Shown here in pieces: positions 1-8,245 of a DNA stretch of 64,000 nt (position 1 is its first letter; each line of letters starts with the position of its first letter). The notes beneath the pieces were generated by a model. That model worked only from the letters and a program-made list of their open reading frames with translations. It made no database searches and had not been told where the DNA came from. A program made the translations under genes and the position numbers. Origin of the DNA: Acinetobacter geminorum (lineage in GTDB: Bacteria > Pseudomonadota > Gammaproteobacteria > Pseudomonadales > Moraxellaceae); assembly GCF_013009345.1 (NCBI RefSeq), contig NZ_JABELE010000006.1, positions 139,302 to 203,301 on the forward strand. The letters run 5' to 3'.

Positions 1-2
1 AC

Positions 3-233
3 TATTATTTACAACATTACGGCATCAGAAATAGAGGATTCTCACCACTCTACATTGATTCACAACCATGTAATTTTGAAAATTATAGAAGAATCATTTT
101 ACCTTTGACTGAAATTTTTAACGTTTCCCAAGAAACGATGAAAATTAGACTAACAGAATTAGCTTTAGCTCAATTTGCTTTTCAACCTACTTCTACCAAT
201 AAGGTAAAGAGGTCATATATAGATCGGTTCTAG
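3..233 (+). CDS. C-terminal end of an ImmA/IrrE-like protein (partial, cut by window edge)
   Basis: The frame is open from the first bases of the window and ends in TAG at 231-233, giving 76 residues with no start inside the window. The stretch FNVSQETMKIRLTELAL resembles the C-terminal part of ImmA/IrrE family metallopeptidases, where a short 'VS-x-x-A-M-x-x-R-L-x-x-L' helix follows the catalytic HEXXH region. The catalytic part would lie outside the window, so the assignment rests on this short motif. Its stop overlaps the stop of the convergent TetR gene by the bases CTAG. Such proteins usually belong to mobile or toxin-antitoxin loci, which fits an accessory left flank. Confidence 0.45.
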   Translation, partial: YYLQHYGIRNRGFSPLYIDSQPCNFENYRRIILPLTEIFNVSQETMKIRLTELALAQFAFQPTSTNKVKRSYIDRF

Positions 234-781
234 GCCCTCCCCCAAAACCGCTCCAATACCACATCCCGTTCATTCAAACTGTTAGAGCTTAAAAGCTGTA
301 GCATCAAGCCATCAATTAGGTTTAAAACCATGTTGGCATCGGGTTTGAGTTTGTTGGTTTCCAGACTAAAGACTAGATCAAAAATTTCTTTAAGTAGCCA
401 TTTTCTATATTCAATCGCCATGCGGTAAGCCCTTGGATAAAGCAGTTTTAATTCAAAAATGGCTTTAAACAAAAGATGGTAAAGACTATTCACATCGACA
501 TGTAAGCGGACAATTTCTTTGAGTTTATCGGCTGCGGTTGGGTAGCGGTGTGAATAGACAATTGCCAGCACTTCTTCTTTGAGTCGACTTTTTTGAAAGA
601 TTAAACACATTTCAACAAGGCGTTCTTTCGAGTGAAAGTAGTTATAAAACGTCGCTTTTTGAATTTTGGATTTTTTGATAATGAGATCTACGCCTGCACT
701 ATGAAATCCATGCGTGGTAAAGAGTTGGATGGCGGTTTGAACAACCTGTAATTTTTTGGAAGATATTTCTAAAGTTGGCAT
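230..781 (-). CDS. TetR/AcrR family transcriptional regulator
   Basis: This 183-residue protein has an N-terminal helix-turn-helix of the TetR type: an AIQLFTTHGFHSAGVDLI helix pair followed by KSKIQKATFYNYFHSKERLV, the usual DNA-recognition segment. The remaining ~130 residues form the helical ligand-binding part, which is not assignable to a ligand. The open frame extends to 886, but the extra 35 residues (rich in S, F, G) are not typical; the ATG at 781 places the HTH at the normal distance from the N-terminus. No clear target gene lies divergently next to it. It converges on the truncated gene to its left, and the stops overlap. Confidence 0.8.
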   Translation of the reverse strand: MPTLEISSKKLQVVQTAIQLFTTHGFHSAGVDLIIKKSKIQKATFYNYFHSKERLVEMCLIFQKSRLKEEVLAIVYSHRYPTAADKLKEIVRLHVDVNSLYHLLFKAIFELKLLYPRAYRMAIEYRKWLLKEIFDLVFSLETNKLKPDANMVLNLIDGLMLQLLSSNSLNERDVVLERFWGRA

Positions 782-1472
782 AGTTTTACCGTTATAAATT
801 CTTGTTGTTTCTAAATGAGATAAAAAGCCTGTGCCCTTTTTGGGAGAAAAAAAGGCACAGCAAAGCCGTAAGACGGTGCTTGGCACATCTCAAGTTTTGT
901 TTTGCTAAGTTTTAAGTAAAAATGACGAAGGCCTGAAAACCTTATGGCGTTCAAGCTGCTTTAAATTTTTAAGTTGTGTCGTTATAACTTTTGGCAGCCG
1001 CTGCCAAGAAATAATGGATGTGCATAGCCAACTCCTGATTTTGGGAGTTCTGCCAAAGCATTCATTTGGAATTATGGTGGCAGAACGAAAGAGGGTTGAC
1101 AGACTGGCTTCGAGAACCCAGCACGCACAAAGGCGTCCCCCTTCCGTCCTACCGCTACAAAAAGGGAGACGAGTGGGTCTACATCAAAAAAACGTGTTTT
1201 TTCAATGTTCTCAAAGATCAGCCTGTCAAAGCCGGCTGGCAATGTGGCCAGCACGCAAAGCATAATCTGAGAGTTGAGAGGTGTCAATGTAGCTTTTATG
1301 ACAAGTATTTAAATTTCTTATTGTTTTTCATTAGATTAACTTAATTATTATTTTATATATTATATTTAATTGTATTTATTAATTTTTTAAAAAGAGTCAG
1401 ATACGGTAAGCTAAACCTCATAAATTTTACTTTTTGAATTTAAATATTTTTTAGAACTTTACGAGAACATAA
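782..1472. other. Intergenic region with GC-rich hairpin island
   Basis: About 690 bases lie between the TetR start and the lipoprotein start. Bases 990-1265 are clearly richer in G and C than their surroundings and contain several inverted repeats: TTGGCAG-CCG-CTGCCAA at 991-1007, AACTCC/GGAGTT at 1030-1049 and GCTGGC/GCCAGC at 1235-1252. The 10-mer CCAGCACGCA occurs at 1118-1127 and 1248-1257. Short open frames exist on both strands but none has a ribosome site or recognisable domain. Bases 1290-1470 are very AT-rich and probably hold the lipoprotein promoter. Confidence 0.5.
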
Positions 1473-1889
1473 ATGATAAGACTATTTTCAAAGTCCATTT
1501 TAATATTAACCACTGGGTGTTTATTGAATGGCTGTAGCCAAGGCCCTCTTCCATTAGAGGTTACACTACATCAAGATTATGTATGTGCCTTTACCAATAA
1601 CCCTAAAAAAACGAATTATAGCTTTGATAATAAATTTTTGATTTTTGTGGCGAAAGCTGACTATACAAATGGCTACAAAAGCACTTATGAGAAAGAATAT
1701 TCAAATGTTCCTTTGCCAATAGAAGAGAAAGATTGTGTAAAAATTCCTCTAAAGGCGTTTGAAAAGAATGTAGCTTATGACATTACTTTGGATATATACA
1801 AAACTTTCGATACACGTATTTGTGTAGTAGAACATAACAATAAGCTAGAAATCCGAGAACCTGAACCTGGTGAAACAACTTGTAAATAG
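1473..1889 (+). CDS. Small putative lipoprotein (possible T6SS immunity-type periplasmic lipoprotein)
   Basis: The 138-residue product starts with a lipoprotein signal: positively charged MIRLFSK, a hydrophobic stretch and the lipobox LLNGC with the acylated cysteine at residue 21. The mature part has three more cysteines (VCAF, KDCVKI, RICVVE) plus one at the C-terminus, which could form disulfides in the periplasm, and no domain I can name. Small lipoproteins of this size and style in Acinetobacter are often annotated as putative type VI secretion immunity lipoproteins; no effector gene is next to it, so that role is only a guess. AT-rich coding sequence fits an acquired gene. Confidence 0.65.
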   Translation: MIRLFSKSILILTTGCLLNGCSQGPLPLEVTLHQDYVCAFTNNPKKTNYSFDNKFLIFVAKADYTNGYKSTYEKEYSNVPLPIEEKDCVKIPLKAFEKNVAYDITLDIYKTFDTRICVVEHNNKLEIREPEPGETTCK

Positions 1890-1945
1890 GCTTGTTCGTA
1901 GGCCCTCATTTCGCTATCTCAGAAACAACAAAACGGAAAGTGAGA

Positions 1946-2437
1946 TTAGACAATCTCTGTCTGTCCCACTTGGTGATAAGCACGGTTAAAATAAACCAAA
2001 CTTTGGTCATGTTGGCTTTGTTTAATTGCCACAATCGGACATATAAAAATTGTGTGTGTGCCGACTTGTTGAATTTGCTCAATCTCACAATCGAAACTCA
2101 CCAAAGCATCGTCTAACACAGGTGAACCCGTTTCTAACTCAATCCATGCGCCATGTTTAAAGCGCTCTTCTGGTGTGAGTTTAGATGAAAATGCTTTTGA
2201 AATATGTTCATGATGCGCGCCTAAAACATTCACAGTTAAGATTTTGTTATCTAGGAAATGTGCATGTGAACTCGCAGATTGGTTCATACACACCAATAAT
2301 GTCGGAGGTGTGTCGGTCACACTACAAACAGCAGAGGCAGTAAATCCAAAACGGCCAGACATGCCTGCCGTAGTCACAACACTAACTGCACTTGTGAGTA
2401 AAGACATTGCATTTCTAAAGTCTGTTGCTTGAACCAT
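1946..2437 (-). CDS. Flavin reductase family protein (FMN-binding split barrel)
   Basis: The 163-residue protein matches the flavin reductase-like family (HpaC/RutF type), which uses NAD(P)H to reduce FMN or FAD for a partner monooxygenase. Family features seen are the N-terminal FRNAMSLLTSAVSVVTT, the FTASAVCSVTDTPPTLLVC flavin-binding segment, the LTVNVLG strand and the C-terminal VYFNRAYHQV. It lies downstream of mesX-mesD on the same strand, 185 bases after mesD. The MesD/MesX system is oxygen-dependent, so this enzyme is a plausible supplier of reduced flavin, but that link is inferred from position only. ATG at 2437. Confidence 0.85.
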   Translation of the reverse strand: MVQATDFRNAMSLLTSAVSVVTTAGMSGRFGFTASAVCSVTDTPPTLLVCMNQSASSHAHFLDNKILTVNVLGAHHEHISKAFSSKLTPEERFKHGAWIELETGSPVLDDALVSFDCEIEQIQQVGTHTIFICPIVAIKQSQHDQSLVYFNRAYHQVGQTEIV

Positions 2438-2555
2438 GACATTATTCCTAAATTGAACCGTACCTTGTCCTGTGTGTTTGCTATACCGCCCAACTCCATC
2501 AGGAAGGTACTATCGACATGCGATCTGATTAGAGCGACATGTAGTAAGTAAAATG

Positions 2556-2600
2556 AGGGTTACTTGTTTGATTATCAACTGCCATCAAAAAAGTAACCCT
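2556..2600 (-). terminator. Inverted repeat downstream of mesD
   Basis: AGGGTTACTT at 2556-2565 is perfectly repeated in inverse at 2591-2600 (AAGTAACCCT) around a 25-base loop, just after the mesD stop on the minus strand. The stem is strong but the following T tract is weak, so it may be a leaky terminator or an mRNA-stabilising structure ahead of the flavin reductase gene. Confidence 0.4.
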
Positions 2601-2622
2601 TTATACCACTTATTGGTAAATA

Positions 2623-3666
2623 TTAAGCAGTAAGATCATAACCAGTCAGTTCTCGGCGAACGATTTCTGCACCTGCACTTAAAGCATTTAACTTGCCACG
2701 TGCCACTTCACGAGAAAGAGGCGCCATACCACAGTTTGTGCAAGGGTAAAGCTTGTCAGCATCTACAAACTGAAGCGCTTTACGCAATGTGTTAGCCACT
2801 TCTTCTGGTGTTTCAATCTGGTTAGATGCAACATCAATTGCACCGACCATTACTTTTTTACCGCGAATGAGTTCGAGTAAATCGATAGGCACATGTGAGT
2901 TGTGACATTCTAACGAGATGATATCAATGTTAGACGTTTGAAGTTTCGGGAAAGCTTCTTCGTACTGGCGCCATTCTGAACCAAGTGTCTTTTTCCAATC
3001 AGTGTTGGCTTTAATGCCGTAACCGTAGCAAATGTGGACCGCAGTTTCACATTTTAGACCTTCAATTGCACGCTCTAAAGTCGCGATGCCCCAGTCATTT
3101 ACTTCGTCAAAGAATACGTTAAATGCAGGTTCGTCAAACTGAATAATATCTACACCAGCAGCTTCTAACTCACGCGCTTCTTGGTTCAAGATTTTGGCAA
3201 ATTCCCAAGCAAGTTTTTCACGGCTCTTGTAGTGACCATCGTAAAGCGTATCAATCATAGTCATTGGGCCAGGTAATGCCCACTTAATTGGTTGATTGGT
3301 TTGCTGACGTAAAAACTTCGCATCTTCAACAAACACAGGCTTTTGACGAGACACCGCACCTACAACAGATGGCACGCTTGCATCGTAACGGTCACGAATA
3401 CGAACTGTTTCGCGCTTCTCAAAATCTACGCCATTTAAGTGTTCAATAAACGTGGTCACAAAGTGTTGGCGGGTTTGTTCGCCATCGCTCACAATGTCGA
3501 TGCCAGCAAGTTGTTGTTCGTGCAACGCCAAACGTAACGCGTCTTTTTTACCTTCGGCTAAACCTTCGTTTTCAAGTTTCCAAGGCGACCAAAGCTTTTC
3601 AGGTTCTGCAAGCCAAGATGGTTTAGGTAAGCTGCCAGCAGTTGAAGTCGGTAATAATTTTTTCAT
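2623..3666 (-). CDS. mesD: Folate-independent methionine synthase MesD (core-MetE protein)
   Basis: The 347-residue protein corresponds to the catalytic barrel of cobalamin-independent methionine synthase without the N-terminal half of canonical MetE (~750 residues). Zinc and homocysteine ligands are recognisable: H211 and C213 in HICYG, E253 in SLECHN, and C309/C312 in CTNCGM; the N-terminal TSTAGSLPKP and the D/E-rich FDEPAF segments are also typical. It directly follows a DUF1852 gene (mesX), the arrangement established for MesD, which makes methionine from homocysteine without 5-methyltetrahydrofolate and needs MesX and oxygen. A TTG start six bases upstream is possible, but the ATG at 3666 is preferred. 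Confidence 0.88.
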   Translation of the reverse strand: MKKLLPTSTAGSLPKPSWLAEPEKLWSPWKLENEGLAEGKKDALRLALHEQQLAGIDIVSDGEQTRQHFVTTFIEHLNGVDFEKRETVRIRDRYDASVPSVVGAVSRQKPVFVEDAKFLRQQTNQPIKWALPGPMTMIDTLYDGHYKSREKLAWEFAKILNQEARELEAAGVDIIQFDEPAFNVFFDEVNDWGIATLERAIEGLKCETAVHICYGYGIKANTDWKKTLGSEWRQYEEAFPKLQTSNIDIISLECHNSHVPIDLLELIRGKKVMVGAIDVASNQIETPEEVANTLRKALQFVDADKLYPCTNCGMAPLSREVARGKLNALSAGAEIVRRELTGYDLTA

Positions 3667-3687
3667 GATCAATGACCCGTATGTTGA

Positions 3688-4674
3688 TTAATTAGGAGCG
3701 TAATTCGCAGACCACTGCTCAAGAATCGCTTGGTATGGTTTGATAAATTGCTCTTCAACAAACTTCCCCTGCTCAATAGCCAAACGGCTACGTTCTTCAC
3801 GGTCATACACAATTCGAGTAAGTGAATAATCTTCGTGTTTCAAGCTTGGTTGATAAGATTTTCCAGCCACTGAATTTGCGTTGTAAATTTCAGGACGGTA
3901 AATCTTTTGGAATGTTTCCATCGTACTAATCGTACTAATCAACTCAAGGTTGGTGTAATCACTCAACAAATCGCCTGTAAAATAGAACGCTAACGGCGCA
4001 ACGCTATTTGGCGGCATGAAGTAGCGAACTTTTAAGCCCATTTTTTGGAAATATTCATCAGTGAGTGAATAGTCTTCTTGCTTGTATTCAACACCTAAAA
4101 CTGGATGTTCGTTTTCAGTACGGTGGTACTCTTTAGTCGTCGAAACGCTTAAGCAAATCACAGGTGCCTTTTTAAAGTTGGCTTTGTAAGTTTCAGAGTT
4201 AATAAAGCTCTTAAACAAGTTACCGTGCAATTCACCAAACTTTTCTGGCGTGCTAAAAGTCGACTTGTTTTTGTTGTGATCTAACAACAGCACACTAAAG
4301 TCATAGTCACGTACATAAGACGAGAAGTTGTTACCTACAATACCTTCGATGCGTTCATTGGTTTTCTTATCAACAATATTGGTTTTCAATATTTCGATGA
4401 GAGGAAGCCCGCTAGTACGGTTTTCGGCATCAATGTTCATTTCAACTGAAATGATTTCGAGTTCAACGCCATAGCGGTCGCCTTTAGGGTTGTCCCAATG
4501 AGCTAAGGCATTGAAACGATTGTCGATCATCTGCAATGTATTGCGCAAATTCTCTTCGCGGCTCATCCCTCTTGCCAAGTTAGCAAAGTTGGTTGTAATA
4601 CGTGTATTGTCTGCTGGACGATAGTTCTCATCGAAACAAATACTCTTAATCGTAAATGTAAATTCTTTACTCAT
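3688..4674 (-). CDS. mesX: DUF1852 protein MesX, required partner of MesD
   Basis: This 328-residue protein begins with the conserved FTIKSICFDENYRPADNTRITTNFANLARG segment (given here as seen in residues 5-34) characteristic of DUF1852. No enzyme motif, signal peptide or membrane segment is visible, so it is probably cytoplasmic. It sits 21 bases upstream of mesD on the same strand, so the two form an operon. From published genetics on MesD, MesX is essential for the methionine synthase activity of that family, and the methyl donor is not known to be folate; its biochemical role is unresolved. The 369-base leader upstream probably holds the promoter. Confidence 0.87.
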   Translation of the reverse strand: MSKEFTFTIKSICFDENYRPADNTRITTNFANLARGMSREENLRNTLQMIDNRFNALAHWDNPKGDRYGVELEIISVEMNIDAENRTSGLPLIEILKTNIVDKKTNERIEGIVGNNFSSYVRDYDFSVLLLDHNKNKSTFSTPEKFGELHGNLFKSFINSETYKANFKKAPVICLSVSTTKEYHRTENEHPVLGVEYKQEDYSLTDEYFQKMGLKVRYFMPPNSVAPLAFYFTGDLLSDYTNLELISTISTMETFQKIYRPEIYNANSVAGKSYQPSLKHEDYSLTRIVYDREERSRLAIEQGKFVEEQFIKPYQAILEQWSANYAPN

Positions 4675-5043
4675 TGTGATCAGTACCCTAATTTCTGAGA
4701 TAAAACCTAAATAAAAACTTTTTGCTCTTTTTAAACTTTCCAGACTTGTCAGATTTGTGCCTTATGGTCTTATCAAAGTGAATTACTGGAGCGCTTCAGA
4801 GCATGAATAGATTTATACCGCAATCAGAACGTGAATAAAAATGATTTAGTCTCATTACAAACTGAGTGAAATTCATGTTTTAGGATTTAATAAATAAGTA
4901 TGAAGTTAAATATTTTTCATCTTAGAGAATCTTAGACAACAGAAATTCAAGATACGGCGCTCACACGGCACCCTAATAATTTCAAATATTAATTATAATT
5001 TTCAAATACTTAATAATAAAAATTCAAGTTAAAAAGAATCAAG
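4675..5043. other. Intergenic leader of mesX-mesD
   Basis: This AT-rich gap separates the end of the LysR gene from mesX, both on the minus strand. It must contain the mesX promoter. No riboswitch-like structure (SAM or otherwise) was recognised by eye, and no perfect TGAA-N5-TTCA MetR box was found. Confidence 0.4.
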
Positions 5044-5916
5044 CTAAAGTAATGTGTGCTGACTTTCATTCATCTCTGTTTTTAGCCATTCTAAAAATAT
5101 GGTTTTACGTGAATCTTCCTCAAAAGCGCTATGAGAAAGTAAAAAATAGGCTGAATTATCTTGTACAACAGGTGAAATTTTTTTCAGTAAGTTCCACTCA
5201 AGCTCTTTTTCAATCATATAAATTGAGATGACCGTTGCGCCAAGTCCCGCCAAACAACCTTCTAAACATAGATAAAAATGTTCGAGTTCAACTTTAGCGT
5301 AGCCTTTTAAACTCTGCTTTAACTCAGCAATGCGGCTCATGTTTTTGAAAAAATTGGGTCTAGAGGTCGAGATCAGTACGTCGTTGGTTTCCGATGGTTT
5401 GGTTGCTTGAACTAGAGCGATATATTCATCGGCAATCTTTTCGCTATAAATATACTCTCCCCAATCAAAGTCATTTCTGCGAATTGCGATATCAATATTA
5501 TCTTTTTCAAAATCGACCACGCCGCCTGCTGTGAGTAGCACAACCTCAAAATCATGACCAAGCTTTTTAAATTTTGATAACCGAGGAATGAGCCATTTCA
5601 TTGAAAGAGTCGGTTCACACGACAAGACCAGTTGCTTGTTGTGAGTTTTAGGCTGGCTTAGCTGTATTAAACATTCATCGAGTTGACCAAAAACTTGATG
5701 GCAACAACTCAGTAAAGTTTCACCCTGCTCAGTCATCACGAGTGTTTTATTTTTTCGCTCGAATAAAACCGTATTTAAAGCTTCTTCTAAATTATAAATC
5801 TGTTTACTAACCGCACTTTGCGTCACAAATAATTTCTTTGCAGCTAAAGTCACACTGCCATACTTCGCCACAAAATAGAAAAATTTTAGTGAATTCAGCG
5901 ATATTCTTTCAATCAT
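5044..5916 (-). CDS. LysR family transcriptional regulator
   Basis: The 290-residue protein has the LysR winged helix in residues 5-65 (LNSLKFFYFVAKYGSVTLAA, VTQSAVSKQIYNLEE, LFERKNKTLVMTEQGETLL) and a substrate-binding domain after residue 90 with the WLIPRLSKF start typical of the GcvA-like branch. It lies divergent from the LysE-type exporter gene at 6172, the usual layout for a LysR protein controlling an amino-acid exporter (as with LysG/ArgP and LysE/ArgO). It is also upstream of mesX on the same strand, so a role in methionine genes is possible but less supported. The ligand cannot be read from sequence. Confidence 0.88.
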   Translation of the reverse strand: MIERISLNSLKFFYFVAKYGSVTLAAKKLFVTQSAVSKQIYNLEEALNTVLFERKNKTLVMTEQGETLLSCCHQVFGQLDECLIQLSQPKTHNKQLVLSCEPTLSMKWLIPRLSKFKKLGHDFEVVLLTAGGVVDFEKDNIDIAIRRNDFDWGEYIYSEKIADEYIALVQATKPSETNDVLISTSRPNFFKNMSRIAELKQSLKGYAKVELEHFYLCLEGCLAGLGATVISIYMIEKELEWNLLKKISPVVQDNSAYFLLSHSAFEEDSRKTIFLEWLKTEMNESQHTLL

Positions 5917-5950
5917 TCCAAAAACTCATAAATGTGTAGTCGTTTTTATC

Positions 5951-5987
5951 GATTTTTATTTTTAGATTTCTGTTCAAAATAAAAATC
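5951..5987. promoter_or_regulatory. Inverted repeat between divergent lysR and lysE-type genes
   Basis: GATTTTTATTTT (5951-5962) and its exact reverse complement AAAATAAAAATC (5976-5987) flank a 13-base spacer, 35 bases upstream of the LysR start. A dyad in this location is a candidate LysR binding site; AT-richness lowers the weight of the match. Confidence 0.35.
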
Positions 5988-6171
5988 ATCTTTATTAAAC
6001 CCCATTTTAGATGATGAAAAACATATTGAATATCTATATCTATCTTCACAAATGTAAAGCCCCAATCTTTCTCACGAAAAGAATAACAGCTTTAAGCAAA
6101 ACAGCTCTCCTCTCAAATAGATTCCAAAAAGTACAGATTAATCCCCTCGTTTTCAGCGAGGGCACAAGATA

Positions 6172-6780
6172 ATGGCAGAGTTTATTGCGGTTATTCTCAT
6201 TACGATTTTGGCGGTGGTTAGCCCCGGCGCTGACTTTGCGATTGTGACTAAAAATAGTTACTTGTACGGCAGAAAAATAGGTGTGTTCACTTCACTGGGA
6301 ATATCGCTTGGCGTGTTGGTGCATGTGACCTATACGTTAGTTGCCGTTGCCTTTGTGATGACTTATACGCCACAAATTTTGAATATTGTTAAGTACATTG
6401 GTGCGCTTTACCTGATCTACATTGGCTATAAAACCTTTACTCAAAAACCAGTTTTAGACACTGCGGCTTTAAACTCTATCGGTACTTTGCAAGCCATAAA
6501 ATACGGCTTTTTTACCAACGCCCTCAACCCAAAAACCACGCTATTTGTGATTAGTACCTATACGCAAATTGTGAGTTTAACTACACCTAAAACTATTCTT
6601 TTGGCTTATGGCTTTTTTATGTCTTTTGCCCATTTTGTATGGTTTTCACTGGTGGCTGCGCTGTTTTCATCCATGCTACTGAGACAGAAAATGTTAGCCA
6701 AGCAAGTACAGATTAATAGGGTGATTGGTTCAATTTTATGTGTATTAGGTGTAATTCTGCTTTTTACTAAGTTTCAGTAG
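6172..6780 (+). CDS. LysE/RhtB family amino-acid exporter
   Basis: The 202-residue protein is an inner-membrane exporter of the LysE/RhtB family. It has the family's N-terminal signature VSPGADFAIVTKNS with GRKIGVFTSLGISLG after it, and about six hydrophobic segments (roughly residues 3-25, 38-62, 66-86, 110-130, 145-167, 182-200). The segment GFFTNALNPKTTLFVIS is another family hallmark. Substrates in this family are amino acids and their analogues, such as homoserine, threonine, lysine or arginine; which one applies here is unknown. It is transcribed away from a LysR gene that likely regulates it, and is followed by a hairpin terminator. Confidence 0.88.
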   Translation: MAEFIAVILITILAVVSPGADFAIVTKNSYLYGRKIGVFTSLGISLGVLVHVTYTLVAVAFVMTYTPQILNIVKYIGALYLIYIGYKTFTQKPVLDTAALNSIGTLQAIKYGFFTNALNPKTTLFVISTYTQIVSLTTPKTILLAYGFFMSFAHFVWFSLVAALFSSMLLRQKMLAKQVQINRVIGSILCVLGVILLFTKFQ

Positions 6781-6792
6781 AGGCACTTGATT

Positions 6793-6828
6793 GCTAAAGC
6801 GATAATAAATACATAACATCGCTTTAGC
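6793..6828 (+). terminator. Hairpin terminator after the LysE-type gene
   Basis: GCTAAAGCGAT (6793-6803) pairs perfectly with ATCGCTTTAGC (6818-6828) over a 14-base loop, followed by TTATTTTGG. It lies 12 bases after the exporter stop. Confidence 0.5.
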
Positions 6829-6882
6829 TTATTTTGGTCAATAGATTAAGACATTACATGACTTAACCCTATAAGCGCTGAT

Positions 6883-8136
6883 CTAAAATTCATATTTCGC
6901 CATCATCTCTATACGCTTATCTTTTCCTACTTGCTGGCTGACAGTGTTACGCTCACCATAGACATATTCAACCCCAAAAGTTAGTGGTTTATTGGGTTTA
7001 AACATCAGATTCGCCCAACTCTGTTGTAACTTTTTATTGGCATCTTTGGTTATTAGGTCTTTATCTTCATAGATCAATGCACCATGACCTATTGTGCCCC
7101 TTAGCTTTTCATTAAATTGATAAGTAAGACCCAATTGAAATGCATCAAAATCAATTAATTCGACATCATCTCTATTTTGGATATGACGGACATTATCTGA
7201 AGTTGCCAGTAATAACTTATTGTCTCCAGAAACATGCGAATAGTTGCTATTAAATAATAAGGATGGCGTGATTTTATAGCGAAGACCTAATGCGGCACCC
7301 CATCCCGTTTTAGTTTCATCATTTTCATTGCGTAGACGGACTTCCTGAACTAAACCACGTGCAGTCATTACACCTTTGTCCGTGGCAAATTCATATTTCA
7401 ATTTACTCGCCAATAAAGGCAGACGGTTCTCGTCATTGCGTTTTTCTAAGCTTAAGAAATAAGAGGTTGATGTATTGATTGGCCCTGAATAACGCACCAT
7501 TGGATTACGATTGGTACCTCCACCTAATGCGGTATTTGAATCTAGCATTTCTGGTGCTGTTTCAGTTGAAAGAAAAGTAGACGTCGTTTGACCGATCAAC
7601 CAACGATCATAATTTAAATAAACATGTCGCAGACGGGCATTGTCTTTATTTGTCCCACCACGAAAGTCTATTTCAATTTTCCCTTTTAACGTCTTTTCCC
7701 CTACAGCAGTATTAAAATCTAGACCAATACGAGAGGCATTTACGGTCGAATCCAAGCGATCTTCAGTCGATTTTTTATCAGGATCACCTTCTAGTAATAC
7801 ACCATTAATGCGGTTAAACATACCTTTCGCACCTTCAAATTGATAGGCAGTATCAGCACGAACAAAACCATACAAATTAACATCGGCACCTGATTTTGTT
7901 TGCCATTTGAATATAGCTTGAGTATTTTTTTCAGGCGGCGTGATAACACTTGCCGTAGGTACGTGTGGAACCTGTACGCTATTTGTAGGTATTGCTTGCT
8001 GAGCCTGAAGCATTTGTCGGAGTTCATTCACTTCTGCACGTAACTGTTCAAGTTCACTGCTCTGATTGGCATGGGTAAATGTAGTAATCGTGGTCAAGCT
8101 AACGATTAACACTGTCTTAGCTGAGTTAAATTTCAT
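6883..8136 (-). CDS. DcaP-like trimeric outer-membrane porin
   Basis: The 417-residue product has a signal peptide (MKFNSAKTVLIVSLTTITTFTHA), then a short coiled coil (SSELEQLRAEVNELRQMLQ), a linker, and a beta-barrel ending in KYEF with the terminal phenylalanine typical of outer-membrane proteins. NLYGFVRADTAYQFEG and DSTVNASRIGLDF are hallmarks of the DcaP family, which passes dicarboxylates and other small anions into the periplasm. The ATG at 8136 has AAGGA seven to eight bases upstream; the frame also opens at 8178 without support. Its place after abrB and tctABC suggests a channel for the same tricarboxylate substrate. Confidence 0.88.
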   Translation of the reverse strand: MKFNSAKTVLIVSLTTITTFTHANQSSELEQLRAEVNELRQMLQAQQAIPTNSVQVPHVPTASVITPPEKNTQAIFKWQTKSGADVNLYGFVRADTAYQFEGAKGMFNRINGVLLEGDPDKKSTEDRLDSTVNASRIGLDFNTAVGEKTLKGKIEIDFRGGTNKDNARLRHVYLNYDRWLIGQTTSTFLSTETAPEMLDSNTALGGGTNRNPMVRYSGPINTSTSYFLSLEKRNDENRLPLLASKLKYEFATDKGVMTARGLVQEVRLRNENDETKTGWGAALGLRYKITPSLLFNSNYSHVSGDNKLLLATSDNVRHIQNRDDVELIDFDAFQLGLTYQFNEKLRGTIGHGALIYEDKDLITKDANKKLQQSWANLMFKPNKPLTFGVEYVYGERNTVSQQVGKDKRIEMMAKYEF

Positions 8137-8245
8137 TTTGCATTCCTTTGTTTTATTTAAATAAAGCGTGCTGTTCATCCATTTACAAAAATTGTAGATA
8201 TAATCCCCCCTTAAATAGCTTTTCAGCTCTTTAAAAATGTCTTAG

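Noticed and set aside
1014..1344. Overlapping frames on both strands in the GC-rich island
   Set aside because: None has a ribosome site or domain; openness follows from the local composition. The segment is reported as an island, not as genes.
4675..5043. SAM riboswitch or MetR box upstream of mesX
   Set aside because: No recognisable SAM aptamer structure and no TGAA-N5-TTCA site could be found by eye.
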